Below are positions 11,117 to 22,417 of a stretch of DNA of 64,000 nucleotides, piece by piece (positions within the stretch are counted from its first letter, which is position 1; every line of letters begins with the position of its first letter). Below the pieces are notes generated by a model. That model did no database searches and was not told the DNA's origin. It saw only the letters and a program-made list of their open reading frames with translations. The translations under genes were made by a program, and so were the position numbers. The stretch is from Ulva prolifera (lineage: Eukaryota > Chlorophyta > Ulvophyceae > Ulvales > Ulvaceae). The stretch is taken from contig CM041204.1 in the NCBI GenBank assembly GCA_023078555.1, forward strand, positions 5,238,430-5,302,429. The letters are read 5' to 3'.

Positions 11117-11399
11117 AACAACCTGAAATGGGCGAACCGCTGTTCCTTGCGGCTGAGACCGTCGGGGCTGGCAAGCTCGTGGCTCGCGTCTGTGAATGGG
11201 TCTTCAGCTCCACTACAACTCCGCTTGAGTGTGGGTGTGCTCCACAAACTACCAGCAGATAATGGTCATGACGACGTTGCCTAAATGCAACACATACTGT
11301 CCATAAACTGTAGATGTCCGGCTGGCCAGGGGCAAGGTCAAGTGAAGCCAAGTCTTTTTGTCTTCGAGGACTGTCCATCCTGTGACGTAGTACCATTTA

Positions 11400-12409
11400 A
11401 TGCAGGCGGCTTCTGCTTTTGTGTTGTACCCACGCTTGATCTTGAGCACCCATTTGCCCGAGATGGCCCGTTTGCCCGCAGGCAGATAGCACAACCCGAA
11501 GGTTCCGTGCTCACCCAGTGCATCTATTTCCTCCTGCATGGCACGCAACCATGCATCCCTGTCAGCACCCGCGAGTGCTTCCTTCAAAGAAGGCATATCA
11601 GGGTCGGAGGCATTTTGCTTCCTGGCGGCAGCTGCTCTTCGCGACCCACGACGCTGAGCATTCTGCTACTCGCCATACTCCACATGCTGATGCTTCAGCC
11701 CTACACAGGACACTCCACAGTCAGCCGCGGCTGATTTGTCCTGGCTGCAGCCCGGAGCTTCAATAGCAGCTACTGTTTCACTACTAGCAATGTCAGAGCC
11801 CGCAGGCTCATACATGTGTACAGCTGCTACATCCGCAGCCAATGGAACAAGGCGTCTGCGTACAAGAGGATTGATTTTAATTCGAGCCAAGGCAGCTGGA
11901 ATGGCCCTCACCTCATCGGGCAAATCAAACCCGACAGCGGCTGAGGGGTCCGGGACCTCTCCCCCTAGTTCGGACCCGGTCTCCACCTCATCTGGCTCAT
12001 CCTCCCAGAAGGGCCTCGGCGCCTCGGCTCCTCGCAGGGGCTGAGCAACTGCCCCCACGCCAGATGATGAGGCCGCAGCCGAATTACTTCCAGAACGGAC
12101 CCGCTGAGCCTCCAGATTCTGATGGGCCGCAGCCTGTTCATCATCTGAGATGGTGTAGTCCAGTTGCTGTTCATCGTCATCGTCGTAGATGCCGGGACCA
12201 TCGTCGTCCTCATCCATGGCATCATCAAACTCACTGACAGACACTTGAACAGGAAACGCAGCTTCTACACCAGGGTCGTGCAATACAGCGTTGCGAGTCA
12301 CAACATACGGCACGGTACGCGAGGGCACAACATCAGGGTGATGCACCTGACCACGTACACGAGGGGGGGCAGGGATGTCGGGGTGAGCCGTGAGGGATGT
12401 CGGGATGAG
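11400..12409 (-). mobile_element. Broken copia fragment, relative of the 4.1-10.7 kb element
   Basis: The minus strand encodes stretches clearly similar to the integrase-RT linker and the start of the reverse transcriptase region of the whole element. They share the KEAL/KEGL...DRDAWL block, the GKWV-KIKRG block and the acidic spacer. Gag, protease, integrase, most of RT and RNase H are absent. The copy is broken and clearly diverged from the whole element, so it is older. Confidence 0.85.
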
Positions 12410-12961
12410 AGAATAATGGTTACAGCTCTCTGTGTGCACAGCCATATATGCACACTGAATAGTCAAGATGACGGCGGGAGATCCTCGCAGGATCTCCCTC
12501 ACTACTCCGGGACAATCCCGCTGGCGGCTTACCCCTGCTCTAAATCCGCAGACCGATCGTGCATGGGTACACCTGTCTGTCACAATGCATGAGCCTGCGG
12601 GCAGCAGTGACAGGTGCACCCATGCACGAACGATCCGCGGATCCAGTGCAGGGGTAAGCCGCCAACCGAGATTGTCTCGATGTAGTGAGAGAGATCCCGC
12701 GAGGGTTTCCCGCCGTAACCTTGAGTGTTCAGTGTGCATATAAGCACGTGCACACTGAGATCTGTAACCTTTCTTATCACTGTTTCACGGTACTAGCTGT
12801 ATCTTGATTCTCCCCGCATTCCTCGGTTCTACCTCTGTGCGCAGCAGGTATGGAATGCTGGTTACCTGACCTGACCTAAGACTGCGCGTCTGACCTGCAG
12901 ATGCAAACCTATTTCTGACATTGTCACCACGCTGCTGTCCGCAGGCGCATGCATTGTGACA
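12410..12961 (-). repeat. Copia LTR remnant split by a nested LTR
   Basis: The segments 12410-12577 and 12926-12961 together correspond to the right-hand part of the LTR seen at 4144-4492, in the same orientation. The left-hand part is missing where it meets the broken coding copy. The segment is interrupted by an inverted LTR (12578-12920). Confidence 0.8.
12578..12920 (+). repeat. Inverted solo LTR nested in another copia LTR
   Basis: 343 bp beginning TGTCAC and ending CTGACA, the reverse complement of the family LTR and moderately diverged from it. It is flanked by CTGTC (12573-12577) and TTGTC (12921-12925), which reads as a 5-bp target duplication with one change. The outer LTR resumes immediately afterwards. 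This is an insertion of one family member into the LTR of another, later reduced to a solo LTR. Confidence 0.82.
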
Positions 12962-13678
12962 GCCGCCTCGGGCCCTAGCGAGGCATCACATACACTAATA
13001 GATTCATATGCATCATGTTTACTGCATCAGAAACGAATTGTATCGAGCTTCGAGCATGATGCATCGAGCAGCACAGCGCTGCACCTCTGGCCACGCTGGC
13101 TGTAGCACTCCGCCACGGATGTGACCGCTTCGGAGCCAGCCGAGGCATCACAAAACTTATGTGTAGCATTTGCATTGTTTTCAGGGTGTCAGGCATCACT
13201 TGCATCAGCTTCAAGCATCACGTTTTTCAAGCGTCGAGGACTGACAGGCCTCCCTTCGGGACCCCCTTCTGCCTGGGCTAGAGGCTATCGAACCTTGCAG
13301 CCCTCCGCCAGCATCAAACTTCGTGCTTAAACCTCAAGTGTCAAAGCGTGTTGGTCCGGTCGACCGGTGGAATTGAGTTCATGTTTTGATCTCTGGAGTC
13401 TGGCTTGATATCGCGACAAGGCGCCGCACCGGCTGATTCTCAGTGTCATCCTCATTTGCAGCCCCTTGGTCCCCATCAGAATCTGTGTCCTCAAGCACCG
13501 GCCGCTTGGTTGCTGCTGCACGACGCTCGCGGCGTGTTGCTCTGGTACTGGTAAAATCCACTTGACCCGTCTCTTCTCCAGGTGGACCTGCTCCATCAGC
13601 AGCTTCATGTTCGTCTGCACCCTGATCTGATTCTATCTCTTCAATGTCTGCATGTACTGCAAGACCCAGTTGTAGCGG
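12962..13678. other. Between LTR copies; acidic open frame on -
   Basis: A minus-strand open frame at 13379-13684 encodes about 100 residues rich in Glu, Asp, Ala and Arg. Its composition recalls the variable linker of the copia polyprotein, but I could not align it. The words GAGGCATCACA recur at about 12978 and 13141. No host gene was recognised. Confidence 0.3.
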
Positions 13679-14026
13679 TGTCACAAATGCTCTCTATCTG
13701 CAGGTCAGACGCGCAGTCTTAAGTCAGGTCAGGTAACCAACATTCCATACCTGCTGCGCACAGAGGTAGAACCAAGGAATGCGAAGGGAGAGATCGGATA
13801 CTGCTAGTACCGTGAAACAGTAAGAATAATGGTTACAGCTCTCTGTGTGCACAGCCATATATGCACACGGAATAGTCAAGATTACGGCGGGACATCCTCA
13901 CATGATTTCCCTCACTACTCCGGGACAATCCTACTGGCGACTTACCCCTGCACCTGATCCGCAGACCGGTCGTGCATGAGTGCACCTGTCACCACGCTGC
14001 TGCCCGCAGGCGCATGCATTGTGACA
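13679..14026 (-). repeat. Solo copia LTR with target duplication
   Basis: 348 bp, starting TGTCAC and ending TGACA, alignable along its length with the LTRs at 4144 and 10363 but with many more differences. It is flanked on both sides by AGCGG (13674-13678 and 14027-14031). A solo LTR with matching target duplication indicates an old full insertion that recombined between its own LTRs. Confidence 0.88.
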
Positions 14027-14088
14027 AGCGGGACCGTGTCTCGGAGCACATCACAGTAGCCTATCAGCTCGACATGAGGTGTAACAGA

Positions 14089-14776
14089 CTAGGTGTTTGT
14101 TAGAGGTGCGAGTAGCTCTCGCTGCACAGTTGAGTGCTTTGACTAGCTTTGACCTAGTTTCGACGGAATTCATGACAGGAGGATCCATATTCGCTGCCTT
14201 GAATGTTGCAGCCTACAATGTTGACTTGATTACTATATATGGTTGAATTGGCATCAACAGTATGATGCGGCACGGGACACCTGGGAGGCTTTCCATGACA
14301 TTCGTTCGTCGGCAGAGACTCGCACCACGCAGTCGCAAACATCGATGACCATCAATGCTCCAATGACATGGTGGTAACCCGCCTTTGGAGGAACCATCAG
14401 AACACAGTCTGGAACATCGGGAGCCAAGAAAATCGGTACCAATACAAGGAGCACACCCGCTGGGTGCGCCCGTGGATGCCCATCACACCCCAGCCACCAG
14501 CAAAGAACGAATCAAGAACGACACTGTATCTATAACAATATAGGTGTTTGTTAGAGGTGCGAGTAGCTCTCGCTTGACCTAGTTTCGACGGAATTCTTGA
14601 CAGAATTCCCCCGCCGGGAAGACTTCGTCCCGAAGGCGGTAGAATGGCGCAGGCAGGGTTTGAACCCGGGTCTCCCGGAGGAAAGACCTTCACCGATACC
14701 AAATGTAACAAACTAGGTGTTTGTTGGAGGTGCGAGTGGCTCTCGCTTGACCTAATTTCGACGGAATTCATGACAG
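14089..14776. repeat. Three copies of a ~65-bp repeat, one with tRNA-like B box
   Basis: Copies lie at about 14089-14171, 14542-14603 and 14713-14776. They share TAGGTGTTTGTT, GAGGTGCGAGT, AGCTCTCGC or GGCTCTCGC, then GACCTA and TTTCGACGGAATTC. The first copy carries an insertion. Between copies two and three, the minus strand reads GGGTTCAAACCC, a good match to a Pol III B box, with an A-box-like TGGTATCGGTG about 35 bp before it. This suggests a tRNA-derived SINE family. The third copy also holds inverted AACAAAC/GTTTGTT arms. Confidence 0.5.
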
Positions 14777-16613
14777 TATCCATTATATAAACAAATAGCA
14801 CCGTAGCTTCTTTGAGCCTATTATGCGGCTTGTTTAGCTGAGTTGGCATGCACAGCACCCCAATACTTGGCTCACCCCAGACAATAGCTCACCCAAGCGT
14901 GAGCCAACTCAAGTCGATATTTCCCACTTCCGTTGTTATAAGCATGCGAGAGACACAACAACCATCGAAAGACATTGCAGGACAACCAAAGAGCACCAAA
15001 ATGCCCACAGGATAGCAAAAAACGCAATTCTCGGACACTCACCTTTCAGCTCACCTCGTATCGGCGCCCCCGAATGACTTGCACACCCGGGTGTGCAAAT
15101 CCTGCGTCTGCCCTGTGATGGTATATGGTTGCCATCGAGGCTGCTCAGTGGCAGTGATAGTGATGTTACGTTGCGATCATACGGTCCGCGAATTTGCAAC
15201 TCGTAGCTTTGAACACAAGTAGCTGAATTGAAGAGCTCTGACCTGGATGAGCAGAGTGCTGCGGTGGTGAATGACAACAAACCATGCATAGTGCAGACGT
15301 GCTTCAACGGGGGAAAATGTATGCTGAACTAAACTGCGTATTTCATGCCTTGATAGGTATTACACAGGTGTGTACACATTGAGTTCCGGGACGTGGTTGC
15401 ATCATGGTCGGACTTCAGACTAAAACGTCACCACAGGAGCACCTACAGGCGCCACAGAAACAGGCACGACCCCCCAGGGGCTGGTAAATGTAATTACAGC
15501 TTACACAGAGGTGGTTTGGGAAGGACTGGGCAAGCGGCCGAGCGGTTGGGGAGGATTCGGGAGCTGCCCCAGCCAACTCGCGATTCTCCCCAACCCAAGA
15601 AGCCATTTCGGCGAATACGAGCCGATTTCCCCAATCGTATGAGTTAGACCTCCCAGATTGTTCAATAGACATAGTCAATAGTCAAAAGCTTGCCCAGTTC
15701 GTCGTATTCGCGGTCGATTTTGCGCGCCCTTACTGGTCCCACCCTTTAGCGGGAGTGCATGAACCCCTCACATAGCTCCCTTATGTTTGCTTGCATGTTT
15801 ATGTTTATGCCTGATCTCTGCCCTCCACGACCGTGATGTCCAGGGAAACAGTAGCTAGCTGGCTACTGGGCTATGGCGACCACCTCTGCTCCCCTTCGCC
15901 GCACGGCGCCTTGCCACCCACTGCTGGCCGCCATGCCTCCCCTTGTGTGTCTATATGCGGTAGGCTCCCTGCCTCTGGCTCTTAGCATGTGTTGGATTGC
16001 ATGCACACGCTGCGTCGGCGCCCCCAAGTATGCTGCTCGAGCGCCTTACACTTTGCTTGCGGACTTGCACGCCGATCTCGGGTGCCATGAGGTTATGTCA
16101 GTGGTCATCTGCTGGATGGATGTAGTGAGTAGGCTGCAATATGGAGAGCGGGTTTGTTGCTTTGTAATGGAGCTGGTTTGTTTGTGTTCATGTAATGCTA
16201 TCGCGCATACGTTGTGTGATGCATGCCACCAGCAGATGGCATGTATGCAATGCGGAGCACTTGGACAATCAACCAATCAACATTCTATGCGAGTGCGTGG
16301 GCACTCGACAGACATCTCTACTTCAGCTTCGCCATGCCACGTCACACCTGTCGGAAGATCTTAAAGAGTGCATGCATGCAACATACATTCCAAGATCAGG
16401 ATGCCTCCTTCAGCCACTCATTCGAGGCAGCCAAGTAAACCAATGTGGCATCGTAGGCGACAGTTCTTCGATTCGGTGGAGCTCTGACCTATCTTGATGT
16501 AAAGAAGGTTGCGTACCATCGCCAAGCGTTTTGCGAACTGTAACAGCCTACGACGTAGACAGACCACACCACGACGTGGCTTGTCATTCCAGTATCAGCA
16601 TCTGCTCATCAAT
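14777..16613. other. Intergenic; perfect 20-bp palindrome at 15079-15098
   Basis: No gene was recognised in 1.8 kb. The open frame at 15873-16364 (+) has no support beyond being open. A perfect 20-bp palindrome with arm TTGCACACCC sits at 15079-15098. The promoter and 5' leader of the ZMYND10-like gene should lie near the right end, but no core element stood out. Confidence 0.4.
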
Positions 16614-19222
16614 ATGGAAGAGATGCAGCAGCTGCTTGCTCGGGGAGCCAGGGCTGAAGCTGATCGCGCTGCAGCTCGTCACACCGTGTTGTCAGCACCT
16701 GAAGCCCAGCATCTTGTGCAAAGTCTGAAGACATTTTCCTTAAGCGACGTTGGATCGCGTGCCTGGTTTCAGCAGCAAACCTGCACAGAGAAGCTGAATT
16801 TGCAGAGTCATGCAAATGCAAAGGCTCATGTGGCGGACTTCGTGCAAGAATATATGATATCCCATGACAAAGTAACCACTTTGGTCCACGAGCTGCTACT
16901 GATGGAAGTCTGGAAGGAAAAGCTCTTCCCACTCCTTGGTCAGCACCTGTCTGAACATGTGGATTCAGTTTCAGCATACATGCTGCTTTTCTACGAAGCC
17001 AGCGTTGCCAATCTACTCGAGATGATATTTTTTGAAGATGAAGCGTTCGAGGCTCTGGCCGAAGATTACTCGGTCGAATTGGTAGACTGGTGTGCCAGGC
17101 AACTCAACTACCTTCAGGGCCCAGCATTTGAAGATGCCAGGCCACTGGAATTATCATGCAAGGTGTTGCACAACCCGCGATAAATTGTTTCGCACGGGGC
17201 ATGCAATGCTTCACAATTGTTGCACAGCATCCTTGCAGGAGCTGGTCGAGAGGGCAGAGCTGGATCTTCTTAGCGACCGCGTGAAGGAGCTTCGGTTTGG
17301 AGTTGGAATGTGCAGTGTTACAATTTTGAGGTATATGAGTGGCGCGGTCGCACGTCTTCACATCAGCGCGATCACACGGCTTGTGCAACATCATGATAGT
17401 ATTGGCATGTTGGCACCACTTTTAGAAAGACCTCCTTGGATCAGGGACCGCAATGGTACAACCGAGCGAAGAGAAGGAACCCAGTGGATAGAAGTTGCCC
17501 CAGCAGATAGGTTTCAGCTCAGCAGCATTGATGCACAGGTGCCCTTTCATTCCAGACATGCTGACCCTGGGTTCACCTGAGAATCTGAGAAGTCCAGCTT
17601 CTGTATATGTATCATGCACTTTATCCAGTATATCCAGCTTATGTAATATGAATGTAAACCTGTATGTAATCCAGCTTATGTATATGTATCACGCACTGCA
17701 CTGTGCATGTGGTGCTAGAGTGCAGTACATTCGGCTTCTCCATTGGCGCCATCAATGTTGACATGTATTGGTTTCAGTTGTGTCTCAACTAAGATCTCTG
17801 CAGGTTTGGCTTGCAATAACCAATCTGGTTGTGGATCCAAAGTTCCGGGCAAAGTACCAACTCAGTAGCTACAGGAAGGATGTGCTCAGCAGGGTCAGGC
17901 GATTTCTAAATGACCTACTCATCGACCAGCTTCCAGTGTTGAAAGACCTTCAACGAGTTGTGGATGAAATTGCGCTGAACTATCGCCCAAACTTTGATGC
18001 TTACGAGAGCGGAGCGCTTGTGATCGAGCAGGTGTTGATATCTGAAGCTTTGTACCTGCTGCAACATTTCGTCCGGTCCAAGGCATGCTTGCCAGACTGG
18101 GGACGTTGCCCTGATGCAGCATTGGCGCTTCCGTTACAAGCTATTCAGTGGTGGTCTTTAAGTGTGTAGATCCCACAAATTCGCTCAAATCTGCTCAAGC
18201 AGGACTGGGAAACATTGGCTGTGGAAGCCAAGTCTGGGCACCTGTCCCAGAAAGCTCTTGCAAGTGCAACTCAAGATCGCATCAGCAGCATGCTCGCAGC
18301 ACTTGACTTCTTGGCGGATTGGGAAAGCAATGGTGCCACTGGTGACCGTGCAGCCAGTTTGAGCTTGACAGAGCAAGTTGTGAAAGTCAATGTGTATGAA
18401 AGGACAAGCACTGGTGTGATGGCACCCTGGAGCAGCCTCGAGTTGAGTGTTGATACTTCAAAGGACCCTGCACCCGTCACAATTCAGGTTCGCACGCCCG
18501 TCCTCATTCAATTAGTAAGTCAGTTGTAGCGGAGTAATGGCTTGGGTTCAACGAAAGCGATGCTGGACACTGGACAGAAACCACACCTGAATTGTTCTGC
18601 ACTCCTCTTTGCCCCAACAGCAAGGTGGCAGCCGTGAGATGGTTTTGGTTCTCCTGTCAGGGATTTCGCAGCTTTGCACAGGTCTCAGTTGCACTGGCTA
18701 CTGGAAGCGACAAATGCAACTGGGCAAGCCTGCCAGGGATCCCACTTGTGCTACATGTTTGTCGGGAGAAGTATCATACTCCAGCCACATACACTAATGC
18801 GTAGAGAACTCTGTGACCATGGCTTGCAGGGAGAGTCCGGAACAACCGTACTTGGAGAGCGATGGACGCTCAAGTCCCTGGCTGGAGGACAGAAAGTTCT
18901 TCCCTCAAATGGCAGGATAGCCGTGTGTTTTCAAAGCTCGTCAGCACAGGCTCTCCTAAAACTCCCCTGTGCAACTTCGAAACAACACGAAGAGATGTCT
19001 ACGCTGCCTCAAGGCGTGTGGGTGACAGTTGGGCTGTTGGCACAAGATCAATTCACGCTGCAGCTCCGACTCAAAAGAGTGCCTGGCTCAGAACTGAGGA
19101 ACAGGGAAGCAGGAATTTGGAATTTGTACCGCCCTGTAGGTGGAGCTTTTACAGTCTTTAAGGAAGTGAAAGCTGGCAAGGAGAATGCAAAACCAGCACG
19201 GGTCGTTATGGAGTTGGACTAA
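16614..19222 (+). CDS. ZMYND10-like dynein arm assembly factor, MYND finger not seen
   Basis: ZMYND10 acts in the cytoplasm with LRRC6 and chaperones to pre-assemble ciliary dynein arms. Exons joined in phase are 16614-17162, 17239-17538, 17804-18031 and 18170-18487, then a short exon from 18621, then 18830-19222; total about 600 residues against about 440 in human. The first four exons follow the human protein closely: EKLN, HDKV-TLVHELL, MEVWK-KLFP, IDAQ|VWLA, LLIDQLP and EQ|IPQI all have direct counterparts. After that point human has its C-terminal MYND zinc finger. Here I see instead a beta-rich sequence without the needed Cys/His series. The start is the ATG opening MEEMQQLL, at the position equivalent to the human N-terminus. 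The homology is clear; the C-terminal exon joining is less certain. The gene implies a ciliated or flagellated life stage. Confidence 0.88.
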
Positions 19223-19898
19223 TCAGATATCATTTTGTATGCTGTTTTCTTAGACGGGACTCTTTGTCAGCTTTCATGGTCAGTACTGCCTTCTTGGGGA
19301 TATACGACAGGAATATTCGCTTGTCATTTATAGCTTGTACAGTGAGAAGAATGCAGATGCCGGCCAAGCTATCATACAATTGCTATGCTGTTGTCTATGC
19401 AAGTCCCGCGCATTTTTACAAATGTCTAGATCCACATGAAGGGCACATGTGCCTGGTTCACCATCAAATGTACATGTGGCTGGTTCTCTGACTATGCACC
19501 CTTTAATCAGACAACAGTTGTGGCCGCTTCAACCTGAGCATCTGGACACATGCTGTGCACAGCGTGTCCAATGCACATGCGACGGTATCTCTGTTGCGCT
19601 AAGGAGGTTAGATGTGTATACTACGTACTGGTATAGTTGATGCATCGTCTGATGCCGCGCGTGTGTCTCACACCATGGCTCTTTCGATGCATGTTTCCAT
19701 CGTTTGCATACCTGTGCATTGTGTAATTGCTGCAGGACGTGACTAGTTTCATGGCAGCTGAGCGCCTTCTGTGGCTGAGTCTGATAACTTGCTAACATGG
19801 GAGCACATGCACCATTCTCCGTCTTGGCTGAGGTGCCATGCAATGTAGAGATAGATGTATCCTTTGTAGGTAGCCCAGTCAGATCACCATGGCTTCTG

Positions 19899-21610
19899 TC
19901 ATCCCTCTGGATCTGCTAGAGCTGCTTGAGATGTTGCTTCATCTGCAACTCTCTGTGCTTCAGCCCAGGTCATGTTGAACAAGTGCCCATGTAGCTGCAG
20001 CTCCATCTGTGCAGCCTTGCTATGAATTGGAGAGAAATCAATCGCGACAGCAGCGGCCTCATCGTCCGACATTCTGAGGTGATGGCCAGTCATGTACGCT
20101 TCTGGGAAATCTAGTTGCATCAGATACGGCTCATTCTCACTGAGGTGAGCAGTTTGGCTCAAGATCGATTGGCAATTTCGGCGCAAAGGAAGGCTGACAT
20201 GGTCTCTTAACAGCAGCAAGGATGCCAAACAACCTGTCCGGGCCACACGATAAGCACAAGCTGCGTTAATGGTCAGGATCTTGAGGACCCCAGTAATGGC
20301 TGCCAGGGTGTGGACTTGATCTGACTCGAGCACAGGCCCTTTCCTTTTGCCCGTGCCACTGGACGCAAATCCTGCAACCAAGTTGTGTTGGCTTGCCCAT
20401 TCATCGAGAAGGGACGCAGAAAGTGCATTGACCTACACGCACACCTGCATCACCATCAGATGCCAATATGTTCTGCACTGCACGTCCTAGTCGATAAGCA
20501 GTCCTCAGATCGCTCAGCATCTTCAGGAATCCATGTCCAGGATCTTGCAGCAGGTGACTCAGGCACGTGACGGCGTGTCCTTGTGTGCGGACTGAGACAC
20601 TGAACGTGCTTGGCACTGCCAGTGCTGAAACAGACAGCAGACCTACGAAACAAACGAACGAAGTCATCATGAGCTGTACAGCAGCCAATCAAAAGTCACG
20701 TATGTATTCATCTGACAAGGCCACATGGTGTGACTCCTTGTGCAACACTGAAAAACTCACTTGACCAGGAATGTTGGAGCGTGGTTTTCGGAGCGCCACA
20801 GAAATGTGATAGTTGATGCTGACAGAATTCCCACATCACATAGCCGGGAGGAGGTGGTCCAAGCACATCAGTTGCCAATCGAAGCAGGTTGCCTTGGAGC
20901 AGTTCAGGCCAGTTTCCCTTGTCGGCGCAAATAGCAGCCAGACTGCCAAAGCAAGCCTCCAATTGCTTATCTCTACGTGACTGTGATGCAACAATGAGCA
21001 GCGCTCTGATGATTCCGGTATGCTTAACTGACCCAACAAATAACACGCTCTGCATACCGCTTTGTTAGAAAATGTGGATTGACTTGTACGTGCTGCTTGC
21101 TGCATGAACTTGGCTCAAGCGGTTCAAGATTAGGCAACTGTTGAGATACCTTGGACAGCAGCTGCATCGCAACTCGCGCAATACACCCCTTCAGTACCAT
21201 GTCGTTGCCCACATTGAGTACATCGCGGAATTCATTCCATTGGACAGCTCCATGAAGGCTTCCAAGTGCATAGTTTCCAGCTTCACAATGTTCCAACATG
21301 TTCACTACAGCTTCTGCTGCCTGAATGCGGCTGTGAGGTGATGCAGCTGAATTCAGCATCATCATCAGGAGAATGACAGGTGCTGCGCGTCCGCTGGCTC
21401 GCATGCGTGCCATCGGCTCCACGCATGTATCATTCGCAGTCAAACGTGCAATCAAGGTAGCACAAGGAGGCCACTCCAGGCAGCATGTCTCATCTGCCAG
21501 AACTGTAAGTGCAATCTGTGCTGCACCACCTGTTGCGACATCTTGTGCCTTATGCTCGATATCGACATGGTAGATAAGCAGCCATGTTGCGATGTCCTAC
21601 ACGTAAACAC
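19899..21610 (-). CDS. Armadillo-like helical repeat protein, unknown
   Basis: Minus-strand exons lie at about 21460-21610, 21090-21455, 20790-21055, 20490-20600 and 19899-20430. The encoded sequence is a string of amphipathic helices rich in Leu and Ala with small-residue turns, for example ARVAMQLLSKV, AAEAVVNMLEHC and LEACFGSLAAICADKGNW. This is the look of an armadillo/HEAT solenoid. The final exon ends with an acidic helical tail and the stop near 19899. I could not assign a family. The gene is convergent with the ZMYND10-like gene. Exon edges are approximate and the N-terminus is not defined. Confidence 0.6.
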
Positions 21611-21619
21611 ATGATTTCG

Positions 21620-22417
21620 ATCACCACCTGTGAGCACAAAGGTGAATGTGTCGGATTACGTCGACCTGCCACGAAAGCCTCGGCCACAAGGAATTAAGGA
21701 CGATCACCAAAAACGCCCACAAGAACATGAGAGTAGTATTTGTAACTTAGTGACAGCTCACGCTTAGGCCCAGTCTTCAGCGGGCACGAAGTGTCGGATC
21801 ATCTGGAGATACAGCGCGGTGTTCACACCTTGGGCAATCCGCTGCCTGACCTCTGCAAGCAGAACCACACCAGTCCAGATCAAAAGTGATCAACAATAGC
21901 GGGATGCCAACAGCGACTCCATCCAACGATTGAATGGTAGCTGAGAGCAGGTACGAAAGTGTACCATCGCACCGGTCAGCTCGGGTATTTTGCTTTTGAT
22001 GTCACTGTCGATCGCGTCATAAAACTGAACACTCCCAGGCCGATCCATGCTTACCGGCAACTGCACCACAATTGTTTGAACGACCCAATATTCGTCGTGA
22101 CAACTCCCTTCTGGTAAGGCCTGTAGCTCGTAGTGCTGCGCATATATACCCGAGCCGATCAGACTGCATTTTCTTAGCTGTTATGCCCGACACTGACATA
22201 CATTGAGCGCATGCATGGGAGCAAGTGCACCTCACGTGGCCTGATCACAAGTCAGCACAAAACTAAATGACTAGATGACACAGTTGTAGATGAGCGATGC
22301 TTTTACAGACCTCGCGAGCGCAGTTGCACATAATGCGTAATGCACTGTTGGACGAAGGCGGCCGCTTCAAGGGTGCCTGCAGCAGGTACGGCTACCCCGC
22401 ACACAATTGCCTGATTG
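21620..22417. other. Intergenic, nothing recognised
   Basis: About 800 bp between the solenoid gene and the 3' end of the signal peptide peptidase gene. Only short open frames without resemblance are present. It may hold the 5' exon(s) of the solenoid gene, which is transcribed away from here. Confidence 0.4.

Noticed and set aside
18716-18797. C-x2-C in a frame near the ZMYND10-like gene as the start of a MYND finger
   Set aside because: Only one CATC pair is present, followed by a stop, and no further Cys/His series is seen in any nearby exon.
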